The notes beneath the pieces are model-generated. The model was not told where the DNA came from. It saw only the letters and a list, made by a program, of their open reading frames with translations, and searched no databases. A stretch of DNA of 25,970 bases. Source: an uncultured Oscillibacter sp. (lineage in GTDB: Bacteria; Bacillota; Clostridia; Oscillospirales; Oscillospiraceae). Position 1 is the stretch's first letter. Every line of letters starts with the position of its first letter. Below, one piece after another: positions 7,345-14,953 of this stretch. The DNA lies in NCBI GenBank assembly GCA_900551885.1, contig URXS01000018.1, forward strand, positions 1 to 25,970, given 5' to 3'. The translations under genes were made by a program, and so were the position numbers.

Positions 7345-7785
7345 TCACTTTCGCTTCACCCGGATCTTGAAGCAATTCCGGCCTGTGACGGTGTGCTCCA
7401 CGGCGATGGAGTACTTGATCTCCATGACGCCGCCCCGCTCCGTCAGATTGTGGCGCAGGCGGCTGGTCTGGATATCCACCGACAACTCTCCGTAGGGTGT
7501 CTCGTATAATGAGGTGTGCTGGCGCCCCTCCTCGAAGACCATCTGGGAATTGACGGACCCGCTGCGGGTCAGCGTCACCCGGGGACCGTTGACAGAAAAG
7601 GTCGTGACAGTGCCCTCCATGCCTGTCAGGGCGCTCTCGTGGTAGCGGAGGGTCAACCCTTCCTCTGAAAGCTCCAGGGTTCCCTCGGTCATCAGCTCCG
7701 TGGCATCCGGGTCCACCCCGTCAAAGTATTGCTCGCCCCGGATAGACAGCAGGACAGGCAGCGATTCACGTTCCATACTGGTCAA
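7345..7785 (-). CDS. DUF1934 (YwiB-like) beta-barrel protein
   Basis: A 146-residue protein of the DUF1934/YwiB family (PF09148), a small calycin-like beta-barrel of unknown function often found near murI or argS in Firmicutes. Recognisable elements are VLLSIRGEQ at the start, the LRYHES strand, the VTLTRSGSVNSQMVFEEG block and the ending GVMEIKYSIAVEHTV. TTG at 7785 is chosen because GGAGG (7797-7793) is exactly seven bases upstream; the ATG at 7776 has no site at proper distance. The start overlaps murI by 20 bases, so the two are probably translationally coupled. The last 51 bp have a diverged second copy at 7163-7213. Confidence 0.88.
   Translation of the reverse strand: MTSMERESLPVLLSIRGEQYFDGVDPDATELMTEGTLELSEEGLTLRYHESALTGMEGTVTTFSVNGPRVTLTRSGSVNSQMVFEEGRQHTSLYETPYGELSVDIQTSRLRHNLTERGGVMEIKYSIAVEHTVTGRNCFKIRVKRK
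7348..7398 (-). repeat. 3' end of the DUF1934 gene, upstream copy of the direct repeat
   Basis: Last codons of the intact DUF1934 gene, repeated 185 bp away at 7163-7213 with eight mismatches in 51 bp. Confidence 0.88.
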
Positions 7786-8587
7786 TGTCAATCCTCCGTG
7801 CGGCGTGGTGCAGGTCCTGGCGCAGAAACAGCGTGGCCGTCTGCTCAAAGTCCTCCACCCGGTCGCTGACGTAAAACTCCGTCTCTCCCTGCCGGTCCTC
7901 CGGCGCCCGGAGGCCCCGCTCTTTCAGCAGCCGCTTCAGCTCGAAGGCGGACTCCTCCCCGGCGGAGACCAGCGTCACCTCCGGGCCCATGACCTGGGAG
8001 ATGATCTCCGTCAGCAGCGGATAGTGGGTGCAGCCGAGGATCAGGGTGTCCACCCCGGCCTGACGCAGGGGCTCCAGGTACTCCGCCACCACCGTCTCAA
8101 TGACCACATCACCGGGATGGATGCGGCCGTTTTCCACCAGGGGCACCAGCAGCGGGCAGGCCCGGCAGAACACCGTCACCTCCGGGTCCAGGCGGCGCAG
8201 TGTGGCCTCGTAGGCGCCGGAGCGGACGGAGGCGGCCGTGGCGATCATCCCCACCCGCTTGTTTTTTGTCACCAGCGCCGCCCGCCGGCAGGTGGGCTCC
8301 ACCACGCCCACCATGGGCAGGTCGTTTTCCGCCTGCAACGTGGTGAGAGACGTGGTGGTGACAGTGCCGCAGGCGATCAGAATGGCTTTCAGGTCAAAGG
8401 ACCGCAGGAACCGTACGTCCTGCCGGGCGTATTTCAAAATGGTCTCCCGGGAACGGCCGCCGTAGGGCACCCGGGCCGTGTCGCCGAAGTAGATGAGGTT
8501 CTCCTCCGGCAGGATGCGCCACAGGGAGCTGACCGCAGTCAGTCCCCCCAGGCCCGAATCGAACACGCCGATGGGTCGCATATCCAT
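7766..8587 (-). CDS. murI: Glutamate racemase
   Basis: A 273-residue cofactor-independent racemase making D-glutamate for peptidoglycan. The N-terminal motif IGVFDSGLGGLT holds D10 and S11; YFGDTARVPYG follows at 33-43. The first catalytic cysteine is C73 in IACGTVTTTS, where most family members have ACNTASA; the second is C186 in LGCTHYP, with H188. The two cysteines expected to remove and donate the alpha proton are therefore present, but the Asn after C73 is Gly. ATG at 8587 (MDMRPIG) is taken; the ATG two codons later is also possible, as the ribosome binding site is weak (GGAG, 12 bases). It is the first gene of a murI-DUF1934 unit that may read into argS. Confidence 0.95.
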   Translation of the reverse strand: MDMRPIGVFDSGLGGLTAVSSLWRILPEENLIYFGDTARVPYGGRSRETILKYARQDVRFLRSFDLKAILIACGTVTTTSLTTLQAENDLPMVGVVEPTCRRAALVTKNKRVGMIATAASVRSGAYEATLRRLDPEVTVFCRACPLLVPLVENGRIHPGDVVIETVVAEYLEPLRQAGVDTLILGCTHYPLLTEIISQVMGPEVTLVSAGEESAFELKRLLKERGLRAPEDRQGETEFYVSDRVEDFEQTATLFLRQDLHHAARRIDIDQYGT

Positions 8588-8665
8588 AGCTCTTTCAAAC
8601 TCCTTGTATCAGCCGGCGAGCCCCCGGGCCAGGCCGGTCCGGGGCACATCGCATCTGAATGATAT

Positions 8666-8694
8666 ATTATACTATGCTACCCCCCTCCCCGCAA
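8666..8694 (-). promoter_or_regulatory. Promoter of murI
   Basis: On the minus strand TTGCGG (8694-8689), a 17-base spacer and a perfect TATAAT (8671-8666), about 80 bp before the murI start. Confidence 0.7.
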
Positions 8695-8727
8695 GACAGA
8701 TTTTAGTCTTTTTCCCCGCTTTTTTAT

Positions 8728-8757
8728 GTGGCATTTCCTCTTTCCCTTTGTTATAAT
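8728..8757 (+). promoter_or_regulatory. Promoter of the 136-residue hypothetical gene
   Basis: GTGGCA (8728-8733), an 18-base spacer and a perfect TATAAT (8752-8757), 68 bp before the start at 8826. It diverges from the murI promoter. Confidence 0.6.
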
Positions 8758-8825
8758 CATAACTGTACCATAGTGCGCCGCCCGCAACCCCGGCGGCAGG
8801 AAACCAACAGGGAGGTGTTTTCCCC

Positions 8826-9236
8826 ATGAAAATCGAATTGACGGAGCAGCAGTTCCGGTATCTGCTGGATCTGGTGTACGTAGGCAACTGGGTGATGAAC
8901 TCCACCCGTGAGAACGACCGCATCAAGGAGTACGACCAGGTGGAGAGCCTGATCTTCTCCCACTGTCTCCAGCACAGAATGAGCAAACTGGTGGAGCTGT
9001 ACCGGGGAGAGCTGATTCCCTCCCGGGCCTTCGCCGACGGCGGCATCCACGAGGCCATTGAAAATTACGAGGACATCGTCTTTTATGAAATCCTGGCAGA
9101 GGAGCTGGCCCTGCGGGACATGGATGGTGAGCCTTTGACCCGGGAGAATTACAGCGAGCTGATGGACCGCATCGACGCCTATCTCTCGGAATTTGACGAG
9201 CACGGCACCGACAATATCTCTGTAGACTTGCCCTGA
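8826..9236 (+). CDS. Hypothetical protein, helical, acidic
   Basis: A 136-residue protein I do not recognise. The ATG at 8826 is preceded by GGGAGG at a good distance and by a promoter. The composition is acidic and helix-prone throughout, without signal peptide, membrane segment or cysteine cluster; it begins MKIELTEQQFRYLLDLVYVG and ends DEHGTDNISVDLP. The VGNWVMNS and YEDIVFYEILAEELALRD stretches look like helices of a compact domain. Codon usage and ribosome binding site are like its neighbours, so a real gene is likely. It precedes the DUF362 gene by 76 bp on the same strand, with only a GC hairpin lacking a U-tract between them, so co-transcription is possible. Confidence 0.8.
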   Translation: MKIELTEQQFRYLLDLVYVGNWVMNSTRENDRIKEYDQVESLIFSHCLQHRMSKLVELYRGELIPSRAFADGGIHEAIENYEDIVFYEILAEELALRDMDGEPLTRENYSELMDRIDAYLSEFDEHGTDNISVDLP

Positions 9237-9243
9237 GGCGCAG

Positions 9244-9267
9244 GGCGGGCAGAGCCCCTCGCCCGCC
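9244..9267 (+). other. GC hairpin after the hypothetical gene
   Basis: Stem GGCGGGC/GCCCGCC with a ten-base loop directly after the stop codon, but no U-tract. It could be a weak terminator or an mRNA stabiliser. Confidence 0.35.
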
Positions 9268-9312
9268 GGCCCCAGGTGTTTTCAAGGGAATAAGGAAAAA
9301 GGAGCTACCAAC

Positions 9313-10434
9313 ATGGCAGAAAAAGCAAAGGTTTATTTTACGGACTTCCGCTGCCCGAGCTGGCGGGAAAACCTGCCTCAGAAGCTGGCCCGGCTGATGA
9401 TGACCGCCGGCTTCGGCGACATCGATATGGAGGACAAATTTGTCGCCATCAAAATGCACTTCGGTGAGCCGGGCAACCTGGCGTATCTGCGGCCCAACTG
9501 GGCCAAAGTGGTGGTGGACCTGGTGAAGAGCCAGGGCGGCAAGCCCTTCCTGACCGACTGCAACACACTGTACGTGGGTGGCCGGAAGAATGCTCTGGAC
9601 CACATCGAGTCCGCCTACGTCAACGGCTTCACCCCTTACTCCACCGGCTGCCACATCATCATCGCCGACGGCCTTAAGGGCAATGACGAGGTACTGGTAC
9701 CGGTGAAGGGCGGCGAGTATGTGAAGGAGGCCAAGATCGGCCGGGCGGTCATGGACGCAGACGTGTTCATCTCCCTGACCCACTTCAAGGGTCACGAGCA
9801 GGCCGGCATGGGCGGCACCCTGAAGAACATCGGCATGGGCTGCGGCTCCCGGGCCGGCAAGATGGAGCAGCACAACTCCGGCAAGCCCTACGTCAAGCAG
9901 AAGAAGTGCATCGGCTGCCGGGCCTGCGCCAAGATCTGCGCCCACGGAGCGCCGGAGTTCGGCCCCGACGGCAAGGCCAGCATCAACACCGACAAGTGCG
10001 TGGGCTGCGCCCGGTGCCTGGCGGTGTGCCCCAAGGATGCCATTGAGTGTCTGTACGACGAGGCACCGGCCATTCTCAACAAGAAGATCGCCGAGTACAC
10101 CAAGGCCGTGGTGGACGGGCGGCCCTGCTTCCATGTATCGCTGGTGCTGGACGTGTCCCCCAACTGCGACTGCCACGGGGAAAATGACGTGCCCATCGTC
10201 CCCAATGTGGGCATGTTCGCCTCCTTCGACCCGGTGGCCCTGGACCAGGCCTGCGCCGATGCGGTACTGGCCCAGACGCCGGTGCGCAATTCCGCCGTTT
10301 TTGACAAGGATTGCGACTGCGGTGACAAGGATTTCTTCCACGCTGTCCATCCGGACACGGAGTGGCAGGTGTGCCTGGAGCATGGGGAAAAGCTGGGCTT
10401 GGGAACCCGGCAGTATGAGTTGGTGAAGATCTGA
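9313..10434 (+). CDS. DUF362 domain protein with two [4Fe-4S] ferredoxin motifs
   Basis: A 373-residue cytoplasmic iron-sulfur protein. The DUF362 domain (PF04015) spans both sides of a ferredoxin insert, with typical blocks FVAIKMHFGEPGN near 40, KPFLTDCNTLYVGGRKNA near 78-96, VFISLTHFKGHEQAGMGG and LKNIGMGCGSRAGK. Two Cx2Cx2Cx3C clusters lie at C199/C202/C205/C209 and C229/C232/C235/C239, followed in each case by the extra cysteine or Pro expected of bacterial ferredoxins (ICAHGAPEF and VCPKDAIE). A Cys-rich NCDC and DCDCGDKD region follows. The family is common in anaerobes and presumed to act in electron transfer, but its partner is unknown. Start chosen from AAGGAG ahead of ATG 9313. Confidence 0.93.
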   Translation: MAEKAKVYFTDFRCPSWRENLPQKLARLMMTAGFGDIDMEDKFVAIKMHFGEPGNLAYLRPNWAKVVVDLVKSQGGKPFLTDCNTLYVGGRKNALDHIESAYVNGFTPYSTGCHIIIADGLKGNDEVLVPVKGGEYVKEAKIGRAVMDADVFISLTHFKGHEQAGMGGTLKNIGMGCGSRAGKMEQHNSGKPYVKQKKCIGCRACAKICAHGAPEFGPDGKASINTDKCVGCARCLAVCPKDAIECLYDEAPAILNKKIAEYTKAVVDGRPCFHVSLVLDVSPNCDCHGENDVPIVPNVGMFASFDPVALDQACADAVLAQTPVRNSAVFDKDCDCGDKDFFHAVHPDTEWQVCLEHGEKLGLGTRQYELVKI

Positions 10435-10448
10435 CCCTCAGTAGCCTC

Positions 10449-10484
10449 AGCGGGTCCCGTCGGAAGGCGGGGCCCGCTGCTTTT
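10449..10484 (+). terminator. Rho-independent terminator after the DUF362 gene
   Basis: Ten-bp stem AGCGGGTCCC/GGGGCCCGCT (one G-U) followed by GCTTTTTC, 14 bp past the stop. Confidence 0.88.
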
Positions 10485-10500
10485 TCTATGTAGGTATAAA

Positions 10501-10529
10501 GACGCCCCCGGCCAGTGGCCGGGGGCGTC
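10501..10529 (-). terminator. Terminator hairpin of the DUF4358 lipoprotein gene
   Basis: Perfect 13-bp stem GACGCCCCCGGCC/GGCCGGGGGCGTC with a three-base loop, 20 bp below the lipoprotein stop; a short TTTATA follows on the minus strand. Confidence 0.75.
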
Positions 10530-10548
10530 CTGCTCCATATCGGTCCGC

Positions 10549-11355
10549 TCAGGCGAACAGGGCGTTGAAACTGGTCACCACGGCGTCGGCGTCCTCAAAG
10601 GCCACCAGCATCACGTAATTGCCGTTGGAGACAATGCGGGAGTTGTTTTTCCACATTTCCGTAGGCTCTGGGTACCAGGCGCCGCCGGGGCTCTCCCCGT
10701 CGCCCACCTGATAGTCGATCCGGGACTGGAAGATGCCCTTGACCGTCTCCACGTCGGCACTGTTGGACACCTCCACCAGGGCGATCTCCACGCCGGAGGC
10801 GGAGATCATGGCCATCTGCACCACACACTGCTTGGGAGACAGGGCGGTGAGGCCGGGATAGTAGGTCTCCAGCAGCTCGCCTTCCACTGCCATCATGCCG
10901 GGCCAGTTGGTCTGGGACTCGGCCAGGCCGGCGGCAAAGGCGGACAGATCCACAGAAGCGGCGCTCTCCGGCTTCTGCTCTGTGGCAGGCTTCTGTTCGG
11001 TAGAAGGCTTTTGCTCCGTGGAGGGCTTGGTCACCATCTGGCCCTGGGGCTTCTCATTGAGGTCCGCGGGGCCGGTGCTGCCCTGGGGCTTTTCGTTGGT
11101 GTCGGCGGGCCGTTGGCCGATCTGAGGCTCCTTTTCCTGTTCCTGCTCGATGTCCTCGATGTCTACCACCGTGGTGCCCTCGTCCGTCTCCGCCTGGGCG
11201 GCGTCCTCTCCGTCCTGCTCTGGCTGTGCCTGGTCGGCGGTATCTTCCACGCTCTCCTGGGCATCCTGTTCATCGGGCTGCTTTTCTCCACCACATCCGG
11301 CCAGGGACACCGTCAGGGTCAGGGCCAGCAGCAGAGCCATCCATCTCTTTTTCAT
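10549..11355 (-). CDS. DUF4358 domain lipoprotein
   Basis: A 268-residue lipoprotein. MKKRW and a hydrophobic core end at the lipobox LAGC, with C21 as the predicted lipidation site. A long acidic Glu/Gln/Asp linker (about 22-95) leads into low-complexity repeats: two units of PAD-NEKPQG, then three of the TEQKP type. The C-terminal domain (about 145-268) fits DUF4358 (PF14270), with CVVQMAMISASGVEIALVEV and the VETVKGIFQSRIDYQ helix. It is therefore a surface-tethered protein with the domain held away from the membrane; function is unknown. ATG 11355 is chosen because of AGGAG and the signal peptide; a longer open reading to 11607 crosses the brnQ promoter and is rejected. It is divergent from brnQ. 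Confidence 0.9.
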   Translation of the reverse strand: MKKRWMALLLALTLTVSLAGCGGEKQPDEQDAQESVEDTADQAQPEQDGEDAAQAETDEGTTVVDIEDIEQEQEKEPQIGQRPADTNEKPQGSTGPADLNEKPQGQMVTKPSTEQKPSTEQKPATEQKPESAASVDLSAFAAGLAESQTNWPGMMAVEGELLETYYPGLTALSPKQCVVQMAMISASGVEIALVEVSNSADVETVKGIFQSRIDYQVGDGESPGGAWYPEPTEMWKNNSRIVSNGNYVMLVAFEDADAVVTSFNALFA

Positions 11356-11443
11356 CGTGATCTCTCCTGTGTCAGTTTTTTCGGAGGGGAAACCGCTCCC
11401 CATTTTCCATATTTCTGACGGCGGCCAGAAAAAAAAGTTCCCA

Positions 11444-11490
11444 CTTCCGCCACATTTTTTGGTCCCCCCAAAAAATGAGCTGGCGGAAAG
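11444..11490. promoter_or_regulatory. Long palindrome in the lipoprotein/brnQ divergent region
   Basis: Nested inverted repeat: outer arms TTCCGCCA/TGGCGGAA, inner perfect arms CATTTTTTGG/CCAAAAAATG around five bases. It ends four bases before the brnQ -35 box. It could be an operator for one or both genes, or a bidirectional transcription block given its A/T runs. Confidence 0.6.
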
Positions 11491-11493
11491 CGT

Positions 11494-11522
11494 TTGCTCT
11501 TTTTGCCAGAACGGTATATAAT
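11494..11522 (+). promoter_or_regulatory. Promoter of brnQ
   Basis: TTGCTC (11494-11499), 17-base spacer, perfect TATAAT (11517-11522), 53 bp upstream of the start codon. Confidence 0.75.
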
Positions 11523-11575
11523 AAGATTTATCACATGAGTCCCGCCCAGCGGCGAGCATCAAGGAGGAGGTCTTT

Positions 11576-12871
11576 ATGAAGCGCACCTGGAAGGACATCT
11601 TCGTCATTGGCTTCGCCCTGTTCTCTATGTTCTTTGGCGCCGGAAATGTGGTATTTCCACCCTATCTGGGGCTGGAGTCAGGAAACCAGTGGTTTCTGGG
11701 CTTCGCATGCTACTATCTGGCAGATATCGGCCTGGCACTGCTGGCCTTGTTCGCCATTCTCCGCCAGGGCGGCAATGACGGTATTACCCGGCCCCTGGGC
11801 CGCGGGCCCGCCACGGCGCTGATGTGCGCCATCATCCTGTGCATCGGTCCTATGCTGGCTATCCCCCGGACAGCAGCCACCACCTATGAAATGGCTCTGT
11901 CTCCCCTGGTGGCAGGATTCAGCCCGGTACTGTTTTCCATCTTGTTTTTCGCGGTGATCTTCCTGCTGTGTGTGAAGGAGTCCGCCGTGGTGGACATTGT
12001 AGGCAAGGTGCTAACGCCCGCCCTGCTGCTGGGGCTGCTGATTCTGATCGTCAAAGGTGTCATCGACCCCATCGGGCCGGTGCCCGCCAAGGCTCTGGTG
12101 GACAACGTGCCCGCCACCGGCATCGAGGCGGGATATCAGACCATGGACGTACTGGCGGCCATGGTGTTCGGCATCATCGTGCTGAAAAGCGCCGAGGCCA
12201 AGGGCCACACTGCCCTGCGGGACAAGTTCACCGTGGTGGCGGGCGCCGGTATCGTGGCCGGGTCCGCACTGCTGGTGGTATATCTGGGGCTGACGTATCT
12301 GGGGGTCACCACTTCCCGGTTCTTTGATCTGACGGTGAACCGCACGTATCTGGTGGTGTCCATTGTGCGGAACCTGCTGGGCTTTGCCGGGGTGGTGCTG
12401 TTCTCCATTGTGGTGGCCCTGGCCTGCGTCACCACAGCAGTGGCTTTGGTCAGCTCCGCCGCCTCCTATTTCTCCGGACTCTCCGGCGGCCGCCTGTCCT
12501 ATCCTGTGGTGGCCGGAATCATCTGCCTGTTCAGCGCCGTGGTATCCAATTTCGGTCTGGACCAGATCGTGGCCATCGCCGGGCCCATCCTGGACGTGGT
12601 CTATCCCCCCACTCTAACGCTGATCTTACTGGCCCTGGCGGGCCAGAGGCTGCGGCGGGTATGGGTGTACCGTCTGGCGGCCCTGGGGGCCCTGGCCACC
12701 AGTCTGCTGAACGCCATGGTGACCTATGGCGGCATGGACATGCCCTTTCTGGAGGCACTGCCTCTGGCGTCCATCGGTTTCGAGTGGCTGCTGCCGGCGG
12801 CGGTATGCGGCGTGATCGGCGCCCTCATTCCCGGGGAGCTGCCGGATAAAAGCGCGTCATCCCATCCATAA
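11576..12871 (+). CDS. brnQ: Branched-chain amino acid uptake carrier BrnQ
   Basis: A 431-residue polytopic membrane protein of the LIVCS family (PF05525), which imports leucine, isoleucine and valine with a cation gradient. The start KDIFVIGFALFSMFFGAGNVVFPP (within residues 6-29) is diagnostic. About twelve hydrophobic segments follow, including VKESAVVDIVGKVLTPALLL and the SSAASYFS region near 300. The ATG at 11576 has AGGAGG five bases upstream. The length matches the family. Promoter and a long palindrome lie directly upstream, so transcription is probably controlled. The VOC gene follows after 18 bp and should share the transcript. Confidence 0.97.
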   Translation: MKRTWKDIFVIGFALFSMFFGAGNVVFPPYLGLESGNQWFLGFACYYLADIGLALLALFAILRQGGNDGITRPLGRGPATALMCAIILCIGPMLAIPRTAATTYEMALSPLVAGFSPVLFSILFFAVIFLLCVKESAVVDIVGKVLTPALLLGLLILIVKGVIDPIGPVPAKALVDNVPATGIEAGYQTMDVLAAMVFGIIVLKSAEAKGHTALRDKFTVVAGAGIVAGSALLVVYLGLTYLGVTTSRFFDLTVNRTYLVVSIVRNLLGFAGVVLFSIVVALACVTTAVALVSSAASYFSGLSGGRLSYPVVAGIICLFSAVVSNFGLDQIVAIAGPILDVVYPPTLTLILLALAGQRLRRVWVYRLAALGALATSLLNAMVTYGGMDMPFLEALPLASIGFEWLLPAAVCGVIGALIPGELPDKSASSHP

Positions 12872-12889
12872 TTGAAGGAGGATTTTCAT

Positions 12890-13279
12890 ATGAAAGAACA
12901 CTATCAGGGCCTGGGCCACATTGCCGTCCGTACGGCGGACATGGACCGCAGCATCGCGTTTTATGAGTTGATCGGTGGCAAGCTGTTGCAGCGGGCCCCC
13001 GTTTGTCCGCCTACCCAGGCCAATGAGCTAGCCCTGGTGGAACTGGCCGGCTTTATCGTGGAGCTGATTGCCTCGGCCCCCGGCGGGGAGGGCGTAATCC
13101 CCCATCTGGCCATCTACGTGGACGACGTGGACAAGGCCGCTGCGGACTTGAAGGCCTTAGGTGTAGACACCTTTATGACTTCCGAAAAGTGCGTGATGCC
13201 CAGCACCTTCGGCGGACTGGAGAACTGGTTCTTCACCGGCCCCTCCGGGGAGCAGATCGAGCTGCTGAAGATGCTGTAA
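12890..13279 (+). CDS. VOC-family (glyoxalase/bleomycin-resistance fold) protein
   Basis: A 129-residue single-module VOC protein (PF00903). The four positions that bind metal in glyoxalase I-type enzymes appear to be filled: H10 (GHIAVRT), E59 (FIVELIAS), H72 (IPHLAIYVDD) and E124 (SGEQIELL). The GPSGEQIEL ending is typical of lactoylglutathione lyase and methylmalonyl-CoA epimerase relatives, so metal-dependent chemistry on a small carbonyl substrate is plausible, but the substrate is not evident. The ATG at 12890 is preferred over that at 12872 because GGAGG sits just upstream of the former. It is the second gene after brnQ and ends before a strong terminator. Confidence 0.88.
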   Translation: MKEHYQGLGHIAVRTADMDRSIAFYELIGGKLLQRAPVCPPTQANELALVELAGFIVELIASAPGGEGVIPHLAIYVDDVDKAAADLKALGVDTFMTSEKCVMPSTFGGLENWFFTGPSGEQIELLKML

Positions 13280-13308
13280 GGCATCCTACATATGAAGCTG
13301 TAAACGTG

Positions 13309-13340
13309 AAAAAGAGCGGACGAAAGTCCGCTCTTTTTTT
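13309..13340. terminator. Bidirectional terminator between VOC and ABC permease genes
   Basis: AAAAGAGCGGAC-GAAA-GTCCGCTCTTTT with further T's on the plus strand and A's on the left side, so it can work for both converging units. It lies 30 bp past the VOC stop and 10 bp from the permease stop. Confidence 0.93.
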
Positions 13341-13349
13341 GCGTCCCAT

Positions 13350-14102
13350 TCACTTGGCCCCCCGGATCACCGCCCGGCGTACCAGCAGCCAGCTCAGGCA
13401 GAAGAATATCGCCGCCAGCAATAAAAACACCAGTGCTGCGTTCCAGACGGAACCGATAAAGAACCGGCCGAAGGCCGCCAGAATTCGCACCAGGGCCCAG
13501 CCGGCGTCGGAGTCGCCCACGGCGGTGAACAATGCCGCCGGCCCGAAGATCAGCACCAATGGAATGGCGATGGAGACCGTCACAATCCAGAACTTGCTCA
13601 GCCGCCAGTACAGTACTGAGCAGAACTGGCCCACCCCGGCCAGGGCAAAGCACATGGCGGCGGCAAAAACCACCGTCCGCAGGTAGGTGGCAGCGCCGGT
13701 CGCCTCTCCCTCATAGATCAGTTGGTATACGTCCGACACGTACACCCGGCTCATCATACCGGGGATGGCCTGATATACCGCCAGCAGTACGGTGGTCCCC
13801 AGGGCCACCAGCACCGCCACTACCGCCTGGCTGATCAGCTCTGCCAGAAAAGCGGTGCGGCGGGAGATACCGTTCTGGTTCAGCATCCGCAGGTTTTCCC
13901 GGATGCCCACCATACCCAGCACCAGTCCAAAGATCCCCACCGACAGGGAATAACCGTTGAAGCTGCTGCCGTCGCCGCCCATGGTCGTCATCATGATCCA
14001 CAGCGCCAGCGGGATCAACAGCAGAACCAGCAGGAGCACCCCCACGGCCCGCAGATAGTTCCCGATCCCGTACCGGACCGCCCGGTTCAAAGCCACACTC
14101 AT
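13350..14102 (-). CDS. ABC transporter permease of the ytrA-like operon
   Basis: A 250-residue membrane protein with about six hydrophobic segments (near 19-38, 52-68, 88-112, 141-165, 172-196 and 220-242), the pattern of ABC-2 type permeases. No family-specific motif beyond this topology is clear; the residues GIRENLRMLNQNGISRRTAFLAEL form the cytoplasmic coupling region typical of such proteins. The ATG at 14102 overlaps the ATPase stop (ATGA), so the two subunits are made together. It probably forms the channel of a two-subunit exporter driven by the ATPase at 14099-14953. Substrate unknown; YtrA-linked systems often respond to wall-active antibiotics. Confidence 0.85.
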   Translation of the reverse strand: MSVALNRAVRYGIGNYLRAVGVLLLVLLLIPLALWIMMTTMGGDGSSFNGYSLSVGIFGLVLGMVGIRENLRMLNQNGISRRTAFLAELISQAVVAVLVALGTTVLLAVYQAIPGMMSRVYVSDVYQLIYEGEATGAATYLRTVVFAAAMCFALAGVGQFCSVLYWRLSKFWIVTVSIAIPLVLIFGPAALFTAVGDSDAGWALVRILAAFGRFFIGSVWNAALVFLLLAAIFFCLSWLLVRRAVIRGAK

Positions 14103-14953
14103 TTCCGATCCTCCTCTTCCATCAGGCTGATGAAGTACTCCTGAAGCCCCAGCCGGGTCCGCTCCAGTCCGGCGGGCAGGTCTCCGCCGTCGTCATGGCG
14201 CAGGCAGACGGTCTTGAGACCGCCCAGCATCCGCTCTGTGAGAACCTCTTTTCCGGCTGTGTACGCATCTACCGCCCCGGCGGGGCCGGAGATCGTGCAG
14301 GCCCCCGCCGTCAAAAGCTCCGTGGGGGCGTCCTGGAGGACCCGGCCCGCCCGGATGATGACCGTGTGCTCCACAATGTCCGCCACCTCGTCGATCAGGT
14401 GGGTGGAGAGCACGATGGTCCGGGGCTCCTCCGCGTAGGACTCCAGCAGCAGCCGGTAGAACAGGTCCCGGTGCTGGGCGTCCAGCCCCAGCACCGGCTC
14501 GTCGAAGAGCACATAGGGGGTACCCACGCACAGGCCCAGGATAAGACGGAAAATGGAGCCGTAGCCGGTGGAGAGGTTGTTGATCTTTTGTTTCAGGGAC
14601 AGGCCGAACTTCTCAGCCAGGGCCTCCGCTTTGGCCCGATCAAAGCCGGGGTAAAACAAAGACGCCGCCTCGAAGGCCCGCTTTACCCGCATGTCGTCGG
14701 GGTACAGGTTCTGCTCTCCCACCAGGAACAACTTGCCCAAGGCCTCGTCGCCAGTGACCGGCGAACCGTCCACGGTGACGGTGCCGCTGTCCGGGCACAC
14801 CCGGCCCGACAGGATGTTCAGCAGAGTGGACTTGCCGGCACCGTTGTTGCCCAGCAAGCCGTAGATCTTGTCGCCACCAAAGGTCACCGACACATCCTCC
14901 ACCGCCGTGACAGCGCCGAATCGCTTGGTGACGTGTTGAAATTCAATCGCCAT
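14099..14953 (-). CDS. ABC transporter ATP-binding protein (YtrB-like)
   Basis: A 284-residue ATPase. Walker A is GNNGAGKS (35-42), the signature motif is a degenerate LSTGY (127-131) instead of LSGGQ, Walker B is YVLFDE (147-152) followed by the D-loop LGLDAQ, and the switch histidine lies in LSTHLIDE. The C-terminal extension (about 215-284) is typical of ABC-2 exporter ATPases. The start overlaps the last 11 bases of the GntR gene and the end overlaps the permease, so the three genes form one tightly coupled unit. It should energise the permease at 13350-14102. Confidence 0.93.
   Translation of the reverse strand: MAIEFQHVTKRFGAVTAVEDVSVTFGGDKIYGLLGNNGAGKSTLLNILSGRVCPDSGTVTVDGSPVTGDEALGKLFLVGEQNLYPDDMRVKRAFEAASLFYPGFDRAKAEALAEKFGLSLKQKINNLSTGYGSIFRLILGLCVGTPYVLFDEPVLGLDAQHRDLFYRLLLESYAEEPRTIVLSTHLIDEVADIVEHTVIIRAGRVLQDAPTELLTAGACTISGPAGAVDAYTAGKEVLTERMLGGLKTVCLRHDDGGDLPAGLERTRLGLQEYFISLMEEEDRK

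Noticed and set aside
8923..10383. 486-codon open frame on the minus strand
   Set aside because: It mirrors the DUF362 ferredoxin gene, whose cysteine motifs are unmistakable on the plus strand.
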